This document shows, one piece after another, positions 8,285-16,043 of a stretch of 38,208 nucleotides of DNA. Numbering within the stretch: the first letter of the stretch is position 1; every line of letters begins with the position of its first letter. The notes beneath the pieces were generated by a model that was given only the letters and a program-made list of their open reading frames with translations, was not told the DNA's origin and searched no databases. A program made the translations under genes and the position numbers. Origin of the DNA: Dehalococcoidia bacterium (GTDB taxonomy: Bacteria > Chloroflexota > Dehalococcoidia > GIF9 > AB-539-J10); NCBI GenBank assembly GCA_004375885.1, contig SOJG01000099.1, positions 1 to 38,208 of the forward strand. The letters are read 5' to 3'.

Positions 8285-8980
8285 GTGTCCACTCGAGATA
8301 CTCAGGCAATCCAAGAACTGAAGAGTGCTATCGCTGCAGGCAAGAACTGGTATGTAGCCCTGCTCGAAGCCATTCGTGTCTGGAATAGCCCCGAAGACGA
8401 TTATCAGGGGCGACATTACAGATATCTTGTCGATAATGAAGCTTTCGATTGGCTGGTTCTAGCGGAGAGGTTATGTGAAGAGCTCGATGGATTTATTCCG
8501 GAAAAAGAGCGGATCGATCTTCTCTTCTTTGACATACCACCGGCAGAGCTATCCAGGGACGAGTTCAAGAACATGATCGGTGCCCTCAAATACGAAGCCC
8601 ACCTCAACTACTTCTATGGCATCATAGTGGAGAGATTTCTCGTCCTGGCTGTAACCGAAGAGATACGAAAGGAAAAGAGAGTGCTAGGCTTGACCGGCGA
8701 CAACCGCGTGGTTGACGAGGCCTACCAGCGTATTTATGGCGCCAATCAACTTGCCCTTCTCAAGCTGTTTAGAAAAGAGAGACACTATCCTCAGCCCAGG
8801 TCTATAAGCTTGAGCGAGTTGAATCAATTTACCTACTGGTTATTCAAGCATCGTGTGAGAAGGCATGACAAGTCCTGTGTGGCCAGCGATACCAAAAAGG
8901 CCCTGACAAAGCTACGCGAGATATTAGACCTCAAGACCAGGTCACTGTGCCTCTCGCGAGAGCTGAGCATTGAACTCTAG
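8285..8980 (+). CDS. Hypothetical protein, 231 residues
   Basis: I choose GTG at 8285 because GGAGG (8272-8276) is 8 bases upstream; an earlier in-frame GTG at 8276 overlaps that ribosome site. The protein is soluble, rich in charged and aromatic residues and probably all-helical, with no signal peptide, transmembrane segment, cysteine motif or nucleotide-binding motif that I recognise. Notable stretches are LVDNEAFDWLVLAERLCEEL (residues about 45-65), a mid-protein segment with HLNYFYGIIVERFL, and a basic C-terminal half (FKHRVRRHDKS). It has its own sigma70-type promoter and is not part of an operon. Coding is supported by the ribosome site, promoter and codon pattern; function is unknown. 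Confidence 0.75.
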   Translation: MSTRDTQAIQELKSAIAAGKNWYVALLEAIRVWNSPEDDYQGRHYRYLVDNEAFDWLVLAERLCEELDGFIPEKERIDLLFFDIPPAELSRDEFKNMIGALKYEAHLNYFYGIIVERFLVLAVTEEIRKEKRVLGLTGDNRVVDEAYQRIYGANQLALLKLFRKERHYPQPRSISLSELNQFTYWLFKHRVRRHDKSCVASDTKKALTKLREILDLKTRSLCLSRELSIEL

Positions 8981-9129
8981 TTTCGGTACTCTAGACGCGG
9001 CCTTCTGGAGATGCAGAGGGCAGAAGCAGAAACCCGGAAGCACAGAGAAAAAAGCTAAGAAAGCCCGCAGTTCTGGTCGGTATTCTGACCCATGACCTTC
9101 AATTCTGCCGGTTCCTCACGATCCCGTAT

Positions 9130-11808
9130 CTACATATCAGCCGACGGCGAACTCAGCCGGGACAACTCCCGGCGTAACCTTTCCAATTTGTCTTCGAGCA
9201 TGGCTAGCTTTTGTTTCTCCCCTTCAACAACCTGAGACGGTGCTTTACCTAAGAAGGCTTCATCTCTTAGTCTTGCTTCGAGTCGGGCAATTCTTGCTCT
9301 GATTTCGTCGCTTTCCTTTACCAGCCGCTGTTCTTCAGCAAGCCGGTCCGCCAGGCCCGCCAATGGCAGAACCACCTCGGCCTCCTTCAACACCAGGACT
9401 AAGGCCTTATCTTTGATAGCCTCCCTTTCCCGGCGATCAAGTATCGTTAGGGGTCGCACTTTGGCTGTTGTCTCTATTATATTCGCCTGTGCGATAAGAC
9501 CACCAAGAAGCTCGCCAGCATATACTCGGGCCTCAATCCATTTGCCTGGCATTACCTTGTGTTCAGCCCGAACGTGACGGATAGAGCGCACGATCTCTAT
9601 CAGCGAATCCATGACGCGCTCCGCCTCTGGCGCAAAGGCCTTATGGTCAGCAAGGGGATAGGGAGCGATCATTATGGAAGCCGGCATCTCGTCCTTGGTA
9701 GGTAGATGCTGCTTCAGGCTTTGCCAGAGTTCTTCGGTGACAAAGGGCATGAAGGGATGCAGGAGACGCAGTGATTTCTCCAATGTGTTGATCAAGAAGG
9801 GTAGAGGCGAAGGGGTTGACTGGCTACGAAGCCTTATTTTGGCAGCTTCAATGTACCAATCACAAAACACAGACCAGAGAAAATCGTGAATCTCCTGCTC
9901 TGCCTCACCGAATCGGAACTCCTCCATCAACTCGGTAGCATCGCCAATGAGACGGTTCAGCCGGCTATTAATCCATTGGTCTTCTATTCTCCGTGGCTGC
10001 AACTCCATGGCATCTGCGTCCAGCCTTTCAGAATGCATGGCCTGAAGGATGAACCTGGTGGCATTCCACAGCTTGTTGACGAAATTGCGGCCGGATTCCA
10101 GTTTGCCTGTGCTCACACTCATATCATTCCCCGGCGTACTCCCTGCGGTTAGAGCAAAACGGAGAGCGTCAACACCGTAGGTGCCTGCGGGCTCGGCGGG
10201 CCTCGTAGCATTAGCTTGCAGCTTGCTTCTGCTCATCTTCTCGCCGCTCTTATCCCGAATCAGCCCATGCAGGTAAACGGTGTGGAAAGGTACCTCGCCC
10301 ATGTTCTCCAGCCCCATCATGATCATCCTGGCAACCCAGAAGAAGAGGATGTCGTAGCCTGTTTCCATTACCGAACTGGGATAGAAATAGCGAAGATCAT
10401 CACTGTCCTCCGGCCAGCCCAGCGCAGAATGTGTCCATAGCGCTGAGCTAAACCAGGTATCAAGGACATCAGGGTCCTGGACAAGTTGTTTTGAACCACA
10501 ATGGGTGCAAGCCGTAGGTTCATCTATCGAGGCAGTTACCTTAGCACAGTCCTGACAATACCACACAGGGATACGATGCCCCCACCATAGCTGCCGGCTG
10601 ATGCACCAATCTCTGATGTGCTCCATCCAGTCGAAATATACCTTGGTGAACCGGTCGGGAACTATGGCAATTTTGCCATCTCTAACAGCATGGATCGCCG
10701 CTTCAGCCAAAGGCTGTGTTCGGACAAACCACTGCAGGCTGACTGTAGGTTCAATCATCGTTTGGCAACGGCAACAATGACCTACCGAATGAGAGTAGGG
10801 CTCGATTTTCTCCAAGAGTTTCTTGTCCCTTAGGTCACCTAACACCCTATCTCGGCAGGCAAATCTTTCCAGCCCGTGATAGGGCCCGGCGTTCTCGTTC
10901 ATTGTGGCATCCGGATTCATGACATTCACCAGGGGCAGATTGTGCCTTCGGGCTACTTCCAGATCTGTGGGATCATGAGCCGGAGTAATCTTCAATGCCC
11001 CGGTGCCGAAGGATACATCAACTGCAGCATCAGCGATTATGGCGATTGCTCTATCTATGATGGGAAGGGTGACGCTCTTCCCTATGAGATTCTTGTAGCG
11101 CTCATCTTCAGGATTGACCGCCACAGCGGTGTCACCGAGAAAAGTCTCCGGGCGGGTGGTAGCTACGGTAACGAAGCCCTCGCTTTCAGTAAGCGGATAG
11201 CGAATGTAGTAAAGGTGTCCGACAATATCTTTATGCTCAACTTCGAGGTCGGAGAGGGCAGTTCGGCAGCGGGGACACCAGTTTATCATGCGCTCACCGC
11301 GATAGATTAAGCCCTTGTCGTATAGATGCGCGAAGGCAGTCCGTACTGCTTTGCTCGGCCCTTCATCCAGGGTGAATTTCTCTCTGGTCCAATCACAGGA
11401 AGCCCCCAGCAGCTGATGTTGACGCCTGATATCATCCCTGTTCTTATCGGCCCATTTCAAGATCAGCCTTGTGAATTCCTCTCGACCAATCTCCTCCTTG
11501 GTCTTGCCTTGCCTAGCCAGTTGCCGCTCCACAACAACCTGAGTGGCAATGCCGGCGTGGTCCGTCCCCGGTAACCATAAGGTGGGCTCCCCCATCATCC
11601 TGTGCCACCTAGTCATGATATCCTGCAGTGTCACAAAGAGAGCATGTCCCAGGTGGAGGTCACCAGTGACATTAGGAAGCGGCATAACAATGACAAAAGG
11701 CTTCCTATCAGGGTCTATTCTGGGGGTAAAGTAGCCCTGCCCCAGCCAGAAATCGTACCACTTCTTTTCTATCTGTCCTGGCTCGTAGGCTTTAGGTATT
11801 TCGGACAT
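9130..11808 (-). CDS. valS: Valyl-tRNA synthetase
   Basis: This 892-residue class Ia synthetase charges tRNA-Val and edits mischarged threonine. The HIGH motif is in NVTGDLHLGHA (HLGH at 52-55) and the KMSKS motif is KMSRS (524-528). The CP1 editing region includes TTRPETFLGDTAVAV. Zinc-ribbon-like cysteine pairs occur in CPRCRTALSDLE, CCRCQTM and CQDC/CTHCG. The C-terminal coiled-coil arm typical of ValS is present (about 810-885, rich in Glu/Arg/Leu heptads). Length is normal and no key residue is missing. The ATG has AAGGAAGG about 10 bases upstream. No T-box leader is seen upstream, where a HicB-like pseudogene lies. Confidence 0.97.
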   Translation of the reverse strand: MSEIPKAYEPGQIEKKWYDFWLGQGYFTPRIDPDRKPFVIVMPLPNVTGDLHLGHALFVTLQDIMTRWHRMMGEPTLWLPGTDHAGIATQVVVERQLARQGKTKEEIGREEFTRLILKWADKNRDDIRRQHQLLGASCDWTREKFTLDEGPSKAVRTAFAHLYDKGLIYRGERMINWCPRCRTALSDLEVEHKDIVGHLYYIRYPLTESEGFVTVATTRPETFLGDTAVAVNPEDERYKNLIGKSVTLPIIDRAIAIIADAAVDVSFGTGALKITPAHDPTDLEVARRHNLPLVNVMNPDATMNENAGPYHGLERFACRDRVLGDLRDKKLLEKIEPYSHSVGHCCRCQTMIEPTVSLQWFVRTQPLAEAAIHAVRDGKIAIVPDRFTKVYFDWMEHIRDWCISRQLWWGHRIPVWYCQDCAKVTASIDEPTACTHCGSKQLVQDPDVLDTWFSSALWTHSALGWPEDSDDLRYFYPSSVMETGYDILFFWVARMIMMGLENMGEVPFHTVYLHGLIRDKSGEKMSRSKLQANATRPAEPAGTYGVDALRFALTAGSTPGNDMSVSTGKLESGRNFVNKLWNATRFILQAMHSERLDADAMELQPRRIEDQWINSRLNRLIGDATELMEEFRFGEAEQEIHDFLWSVFCDWYIEAAKIRLRSQSTPSPLPFLINTLEKSLRLLHPFMPFVTEELWQSLKQHLPTKDEMPASIMIAPYPLADHKAFAPEAERVMDSLIEIVRSIRHVRAEHKVMPGKWIEARVYAGELLGGLIAQANIIETTAKVRPLTILDRREREAIKDKALVLVLKEAEVVLPLAGLADRLAEEQRLVKESDEIRARIARLEARLRDEAFLGKAPSQVVEGEKQKLAMLEDKLERLRRELSRLSSPSADM

Positions 11809-11858
11809 TTCTAGTGGCCTTCCTTGTTAAGGTTGTGGGATTACGGGACAACCCACTG

Positions 11859-12076
11859 TCATTCTGAGCGGAGCGAAGAATCTCTCGAGAGAGTATTCGC
11901 TTGGCCTTTCATTGCCAGGTCTCTGTCGGCGTGGATGATTAAGCATAGAGCTTCCTTAAGGTTTTCCCTCACCTCCTTCAAAGTCTTCCCCTGGGTATTT
12001 ACACCTGGAAGCTCTCCTACATAACCGATATACCGGTGGCCAGTTTCTCGACAACGCTGGTGAACTCTCGTGGCAT
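11859..12076 (-). pseudogene. Frameshifted HicB-like antitoxin gene
   Basis: A possible start ATG at 12076 (GGGAG 6 bases upstream) encodes MPREFTSVVEKLATG and then runs into a TAG. Shifting frame at about 12030 gives RYIGYVGELPGVNTQGKTL and then KEVRENLKEALCLIIHAD, ending at a TGA (11861-11859). Joined, these match the beta-beta-beta-alpha pattern of HicB-family proteins: xFTxVVEK, a Gly-Tyr strand, ELPGxxTQGKTLxE, then NLKEAL. A single indel separates the two parts. The C-terminus is made by a dispersed repeat, so the gene is probably truncated as well. No HicA partner is present. I treat it as an inactive remnant. Confidence 0.6.
11860..11883. repeat. Dispersed repeat of the CATTCTGAGCGGAGCGAAG type
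   Basis: The 24-base stretch begins CATTCTGAGCGGAGCGAAG. From memory, near-identical sequences recur between genes in many environmental bacterial genomes, Chloroflexota among them, and are recognised by their spurious translation CHSERSEES. Here it forms the 3' end of the HicB-like pseudogene and lies 51 bases upstream of the valS start. I see no second full copy in the window. Confidence 0.5.
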
Positions 12077-12109
12077 CTTTGCTCCCACTGCTTAACTATA
12101 TCCTTGATT

Positions 12110-13603
12110 TTAGGCTATTCTCAGGCGATAGCGTTTGTTTAGTTCAATGACTTCGATTATGACCTTGTCTCCCGGTTTGAGCTCTGGATGCGCTTTGAAC
12201 CATTTGGGCAATCCTTTGCGAAGTTCCAGGCTATTGCTAGAGCCGCTGCGACAGAGTCCCGCGTTGGTTTGAATCTCACCTATGTTAGTGACAAATGTGA
12301 ATGCTGCCTTGAACTTGGGAAACAAGCGCCTGTACCTTTTCTTGATGGGAATATACTTCCGGGCGATATGTCCTTCTCGTAGTTCAACCTCTATACCAGT
12401 CGTCGACTTTCTGCCCCTCTTAGCTAAGAATTCAACCACCTTATCCAAGATTTTATCAGCTACTTCCCTTTTCGGCAGAAGAGGCAAGTTATCAATCTTG
12501 CCTTCACGGTCAATTATGGTTACCCGATTGCTGTCGGCGCCGAACCCACTATCACTGGCTGTAATGTCATTGGCCACGATAAGGTCGAGTCCCTTTTGCT
12601 TTAGCTTGTGCCTGGCATTTTCCACCAGGTTGCTGCTCTCAGCGGCGAAGCCTACCTTGATGAGCTTCCCTTTCACAGTGCCCAGAATGTCCGGGGTACA
12701 CTCCAGTTCCAAGGTTAGCCTCGCCTCTCCTTTCTTGATCTTGTCCTTAGCTGCTCTTGTCGGGCGATAATCAGCTACCGCGGCAGCCATAACCAGAGCG
12801 TCAGCTCTCGGAGCTATGTTCTCCACTGCTTGGAGCATTTCCTGGGCCGTGCCCACCTTAATGACGCCGACGCCCGGAGGTTCAGTTAACAAGGCAGGTG
12901 CCGTGATTAATGATACTTGCGCGCCCCGGTCACGCGCAGCCTCGGCCAGAGCATAGCCCATTTTCCCTGACGAGCGGTTACTGATGTAGCGAACCGGGTC
13001 GATAGGCTCTTGAGTACCACCGGCCGTAACCACGATGTGCTTACCAGCCAGGTCTCTGCCCTTTCCCAGCACCTCACAGATGCTGCCTATGATATCGCTG
13101 ATATCAGCAAGTCGCCCCACACCTTCCTTGCCCGAGGCTAACCAGCCCGCAGATGGACCGATAATCACGAAATTGCGAGCCCTCAGTTTAGAAAGATTAT
13201 CCCGGGTAACCGGATTAGTGTACATGTTCGTTTCCATAGCTGGTGCTATGACTACTGGTGCCTTGGTAGCCAGCACCGTGCAGCAGAGCATGTCATCAGC
13301 AATACCAGCAGCCAGCTTGGCTATAATATTGGCTGTAGCAGGGGCGATAACTACTATGTCAGCAGCTGCCGCCAGGGAGACGTGTTCAATACTGAATTCC
13401 GAGGCTAAGTCAAACATCTCAGTAACTACAGGCCTGCCCGTAAGAGCCCGGAAGGTGACAGGTGATACGAACTGAATGGCTTCCTCCGTCATAATCACAT
13501 TCACCTTTGCTCCTGCCTGAACTAGCTGGCTGGCTATCTCCGCCGCCTTGTAGGCAGCAACGCTCCCTGTTATCCCCAAAACTATGGTCTTATTGCCAAG
13601 CAT
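12110..13603 (-). CDS. coaBC: CoaBC: phosphopantothenoylcysteine synthetase/decarboxylase with extra C-terminal domain
   Basis: This bifunctional enzyme makes 4'-phosphopantetheine from phosphopantothenate. The N-terminal flavin decarboxylase (CoaC, about 1-180) has GSVAAYKA, the catalytic His74 in IEHVSLA and a PATAN motif. Two residues differ from E. coli: the PAMN Asn is Glu (PAMETNMY, Glu124), and Cys158 of the ACG loop is Ser157 (LASGKEGVGR); substitutions at these sites also occur in actinobacterial enzymes. The synthetase (CoaB, about 185-395) has GGTQEPIDPVRYISNRSSG, AAAVADYRP and KIKK. The usual protein ends near residue 400; here about 95 residues follow (402-497), basic and beta-rich, ending PGDKVIIEVIELNKRYRL. 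The ATG overlaps the coaX stop (TAATG). Confidence 0.93.
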   Translation of the reverse strand: MLGNKTIVLGITGSVAAYKAAEIASQLVQAGAKVNVIMTEEAIQFVSPVTFRALTGRPVVTEMFDLASEFSIEHVSLAAAADIVVIAPATANIIAKLAAGIADDMLCCTVLATKAPVVIAPAMETNMYTNPVTRDNLSKLRARNFVIIGPSAGWLASGKEGVGRLADISDIIGSICEVLGKGRDLAGKHIVVTAGGTQEPIDPVRYISNRSSGKMGYALAEAARDRGAQVSLITAPALLTEPPGVGVIKVGTAQEMLQAVENIAPRADALVMAAAVADYRPTRAAKDKIKKGEARLTLELECTPDILGTVKGKLIKVGFAAESSNLVENARHKLKQKGLDLIVANDITASDSGFGADSNRVTIIDREGKIDNLPLLPKREVADKILDKVVEFLAKRGRKSTTGIEVELREGHIARKYIPIKKRYRRLFPKFKAAFTFVTNIGEIQTNAGLCRSGSSNSLELRKGLPKWFKAHPELKPGDKVIIEVIELNKRYRLRIA

Positions 13604-14373
13604 TACTGCTCCCTATTCATTTCATAGATGAGCCGCAATCCAATCAAGGTTAGATTGGGATTTACTACGTCTATCTCTGCGATTTCTTCGGCAAAAGGAT
13701 AAGCTTGCCCGCCGGTGGCCACCACCTTGGCCTTGCTTCCCAATTCCTGCTCTATTCGCCGGATCATGCCTTCAATGAGGTCAATGTAGCCAAATATGAT
13801 ACCCGATTGCATAGCTGAGATAGTATTTCTGCCGATGACTTGCTTGGGGCGGACCAGCTCTATGCGAGGCAACACGGCAGTGCGGGCAAACAATGCCTCA
13901 CTAGCTATAGCAATGCCCGGGGCAATAGCCCCGCCAAGATAGTCACCTTCCTGTGAAACCACATCGAAGGTGGTAGCAGTGCCAAGATCAATGATTATCA
14001 ACGGTTTTCCGTACAGGTTTTGGGCAGCCACAGCATTGACCACCCGGTCAGGGCCGACCTCACGAGGATTCTCCAGTCGGATGCGCATGCCAGTCTTCAC
14101 ACCAGCTTCCACAACCAGAGGCTTGGTAGCCAAGTATCTGTTACACAGTTCTACGAATGTGTGCAGCAGCGGTGGCACGACACCGCATAATACTACTCCG
14201 GTAACCTTTGATGGCGAGACGCCTTGTCGCTCCATAAGATTGAGCACCACCCCACCATACTCGTCTGGAGTGCGATGAATGCCGGTCGCTAGATTCCAAG
14301 TAGCTTTCAGCTCATCGTCATCAAATACACCCAGCGTGATGTTGGTGTTTCCGATATCAATGGCTAATAACAT
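13603..14373 (-). CDS. coaX: Type III pantothenate kinase
   Basis: CoaX phosphorylates pantothenate, the first step of CoA synthesis, and belongs to the ASKHA fold. The 256-residue protein starts with the phosphate-binding DIGNTNITLG (Asp6), then GPDRVVNAVAA and the second phosphate motif DLGTATTFD, and a GGAIAPG loop, all typical of type III kinases. The type III enzyme is normally insensitive to CoA feedback. It is immediately upstream of coaBC with a 1-base stop/start overlap, so two consecutive CoA steps are translationally coupled. An extended -10 promoter lies about 43 bases before the start. Confidence 0.95.
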   Translation of the reverse strand: MLLAIDIGNTNITLGVFDDDELKATWNLATGIHRTPDEYGGVVLNLMERQGVSPSKVTGVVLCGVVPPLLHTFVELCNRYLATKPLVVEAGVKTGMRIRLENPREVGPDRVVNAVAAQNLYGKPLIIIDLGTATTFDVVSQEGDYLGGAIAPGIAIASEALFARTAVLPRIELVRPKQVIGRNTISAMQSGIIFGYIDLIEGMIRRIEQELGSKAKVVATGGQAYPFAEEIAEIDVVNPNLTLIGLRLIYEMNREQ

Positions 14374-14415
14374 CGGTCCTCAGCTTTATCTTTGTCCTTC
14401 CGGCCTGAGAAGCCG

Positions 14416-14424
14416 AGTATAGCA
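14416..14424 (-). promoter_or_regulatory. Extended -10 promoter of coaX-coaBC
   Basis: On the minus strand TGCTATACT (14424-14416) is an extended -10 element, with no clear -35 hexamer. It is 42 bases before the coaX ATG. Confidence 0.45.
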
Positions 14425-14474
14425 CTCCTATCTAATCCGTGCTACTACGAGGCGCCAGACCAAGAAGACTGGCA

Positions 14475-14972
14475 TTAGCTAGTGATACGATTTATGCCAC
14501 CCTCTGCCTGCAAGCTCTGTAACTTCTTAACCATCGCCTGCCAGTGCGTGCCCTGCCAGTAGATACGATGGCAGGCAGGACATTCCGTATACTGAGTTTG
14601 AGTTCCAAAGACACGAGCAGGAACCCGGTTTCGCACTTCTTCCTTCTCCCGAGACATTAGTGCCTGATTACATTCCAGACACAGTGAGAAAGGCTTGAAA
14701 TGATAATTCAAGCTCAGCATTGCCACAACTTCCTGCACCTGGAGTCGAGGGTCATCCTCTTTGAGGAGTATGGCTCTAAGTTTGCCTTCTGTGATAAGAC
14801 GCCTTCTCACGAGTTCAGCGTCTTTGGTCAGAATCACCCTGTCCTCACTAAGAGCTGTTTCAATCATGTGACCATCATCTTTTTGCCTGAACAGCACGGT
14901 ATCATAGCCCATCATTCTTAACCATCGGGCCAGTTTGCCAACATTGTTATCTGCGATGAATTTGATCTCCAT
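14475..14972 (-). CDS. Mut7-C RNase domain-containing protein
   Basis: This 165-residue protein combines an N-terminal PIN-like domain with a C-terminal zinc ribbon, the architecture of Mut7-C proteins. The N-terminus FIADNNVGKLARWLRMMGYD (Asp8 and Asp24) and the ILTKDAELV segment (Asp51) supply the acidic residues of the PIN-like site. The ribbon is CLEC (Cys98, Cys101) and CPAC (Cys131, Cys134), followed by RIYWQGTHW, which is highly characteristic. Prokaryotic members are predicted RNases of undefined substrate. A TACAAT box ends only 6 bases before the ATG and no ribosome site is present, so the mRNA is probably leaderless. Confidence 0.88.
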   Translation of the reverse strand: MEIKFIADNNVGKLARWLRMMGYDTVLFRQKDDGHMIETALSEDRVILTKDAELVRRRLITEGKLRAILLKEDDPRLQVQEVVAMLSLNYHFKPFSLCLECNQALMSREKEEVRNRVPARVFGTQTQYTECPACHRIYWQGTHWQAMVKKLQSLQAEGGINRITS

Positions 14973-14978
14973 AGATAG

Positions 14979-14984
14979 ATTGTA
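14979..14984 (-). promoter_or_regulatory. -10 box placing transcription start at the Mut7-C ATG
   Basis: TACAAT on the minus strand (14984-14979) is 6 bases from the ATG at 14972, so transcription should begin at or within a base or two of the start codon. No strong -35 is seen. Confidence 0.35.
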
Positions 14985-15161
14985 GAGACCGAAGGTAGCT
15001 GATCAGGCTGGAAGGTTTACGGGGCTCGCCATGACAGATTGTGGCAAAACGCGACCAACAACCGCAGTCTTCACCTATTTTAGCATTGATTGCCTGCCCG
15101 AAGTACCTGCTGCCACTCAACCATTTAGATCGTTCACATCGAGTCTGCATGACTCAGCCCA

Positions 15162-15190
15162 TTGACAGCAGAGGCATTTTCCTGTATCTT
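15162..15190 (+). promoter_or_regulatory. Promoter of etfBA
   Basis: A perfect TTGACA (15162-15167), 17 bases, then TATCTT (15185-15190). The leader of about 25 bases contains AAGGAGG 7 bases before the etfB ATG. Confidence 0.6.
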
Positions 15191-15222
15191 GTGGCCGCAA
15201 AAATCTTCAAGGAGGTTAGGGA

Positions 15223-16023
15223 ATGCCAATCAATATGATTGTCTGCTGCAAGCAAGTGCCCGATCCTGAAGCACCCCCGGCGGTGTTTAAGGTGGCAAAC
15301 AACAAAATGACCTTGCCGCCAGACGTGAAACCTGTGATCGGCCAATACGAGGAATTCGCCCTGGAAGCTGCCCTCAGGATCAAGGATACAGTGGGAGGCA
15401 AGATTACGGCGCTCAGCGTAGGTAATAACTTCATTCGCGATGTGATTAAGAAAGCGTTAGCCGTGGGAGGAGATGAGCTGATTCTTCTTGAGGATGAAGC
15501 TTTTGATGGGGGTGATAGCTGGTCGACTGCCAATGCCATGGCCATGGCAATAAAAAAAATAGGGGAATATGACCTCATCTTCTGCGGGCGGCAGTCCTCG
15601 GACTGGGACGCCGGGCAGGTGGGCCTGGGAGTAGCTGAGATCTTGGGAATCCCGGCTGTAACCTTGGCCCGTAGGGTAGAGGTCACCGATGGAAAAGCAA
15701 GGGTTGAGCAAGTGATTCCCGACGGGTACCACGTTGTTGAAGTGACCCTTCCCGCCCTGATCGTAGTCACCAGTGGGTTAGGAGCGCTTCGTTATGCCAC
15801 CTTGAAAGGAATCATGGCCGCAGCTAAGAAACAGCCTGTCATCTGGAAGCCAGCCGATATCGGGCTTGAGCCCTCACAGGTTGGCGCTGCTGCCAGGCGC
15901 AGTAAGTTAGATAAGTTATTCCAACCAGTCAAGGAAGCTAAATGTGAAATAGTGGAAGGAGAGACAGCCGCAGAGGCTGGTGCTAATCTAGCCGTAAGAC
16001 TCAGGGAAGCCAAATTGCTTTGA
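15223..16023 (+). CDS. etfB: Electron transfer flavoprotein beta subunit
   Basis: EtfB is the AMP-binding subunit of the FAD-containing heterodimer that takes electrons from acyl-CoA dehydrogenases. The 266-residue protein begins with the family signature MIVCCKQVPDPE and contains GQYEEFALEAALR, the DLIFCGRQSSDWDAGQVG segment (the family ETF beta signature) and LPALIVVTSG. It lacks the extensions seen in some bifurcating EtfB types, though this cannot be decided by eye. It has a good promoter and ribosome site and is followed by etfA 20 bases after its stop. Its likely physiological partner is the acyl-CoA dehydrogenase at 23-24 kb. Confidence 0.95.
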   Translation: MPINMIVCCKQVPDPEAPPAVFKVANNKMTLPPDVKPVIGQYEEFALEAALRIKDTVGGKITALSVGNNFIRDVIKKALAVGGDELILLEDEAFDGGDSWSTANAMAMAIKKIGEYDLIFCGRQSSDWDAGQVGLGVAEILGIPAVTLARRVEVTDGKARVEQVIPDGYHVVEVTLPALIVVTSGLGALRYATLKGIMAAAKKQPVIWKPADIGLEPSQVGAAARRSKLDKLFQPVKEAKCEIVEGETAAEAGANLAVRLREAKLL

Positions 16024-16043
16024 CTAGAACTAAGGAGGAAACT

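Noticed and set aside
11809..12109. Possible T-box leader upstream of valS
   Set aside because: No T-box consensus or specifier-like stem was found; the stretch is explained by the HicB-like pseudogene and repeat.
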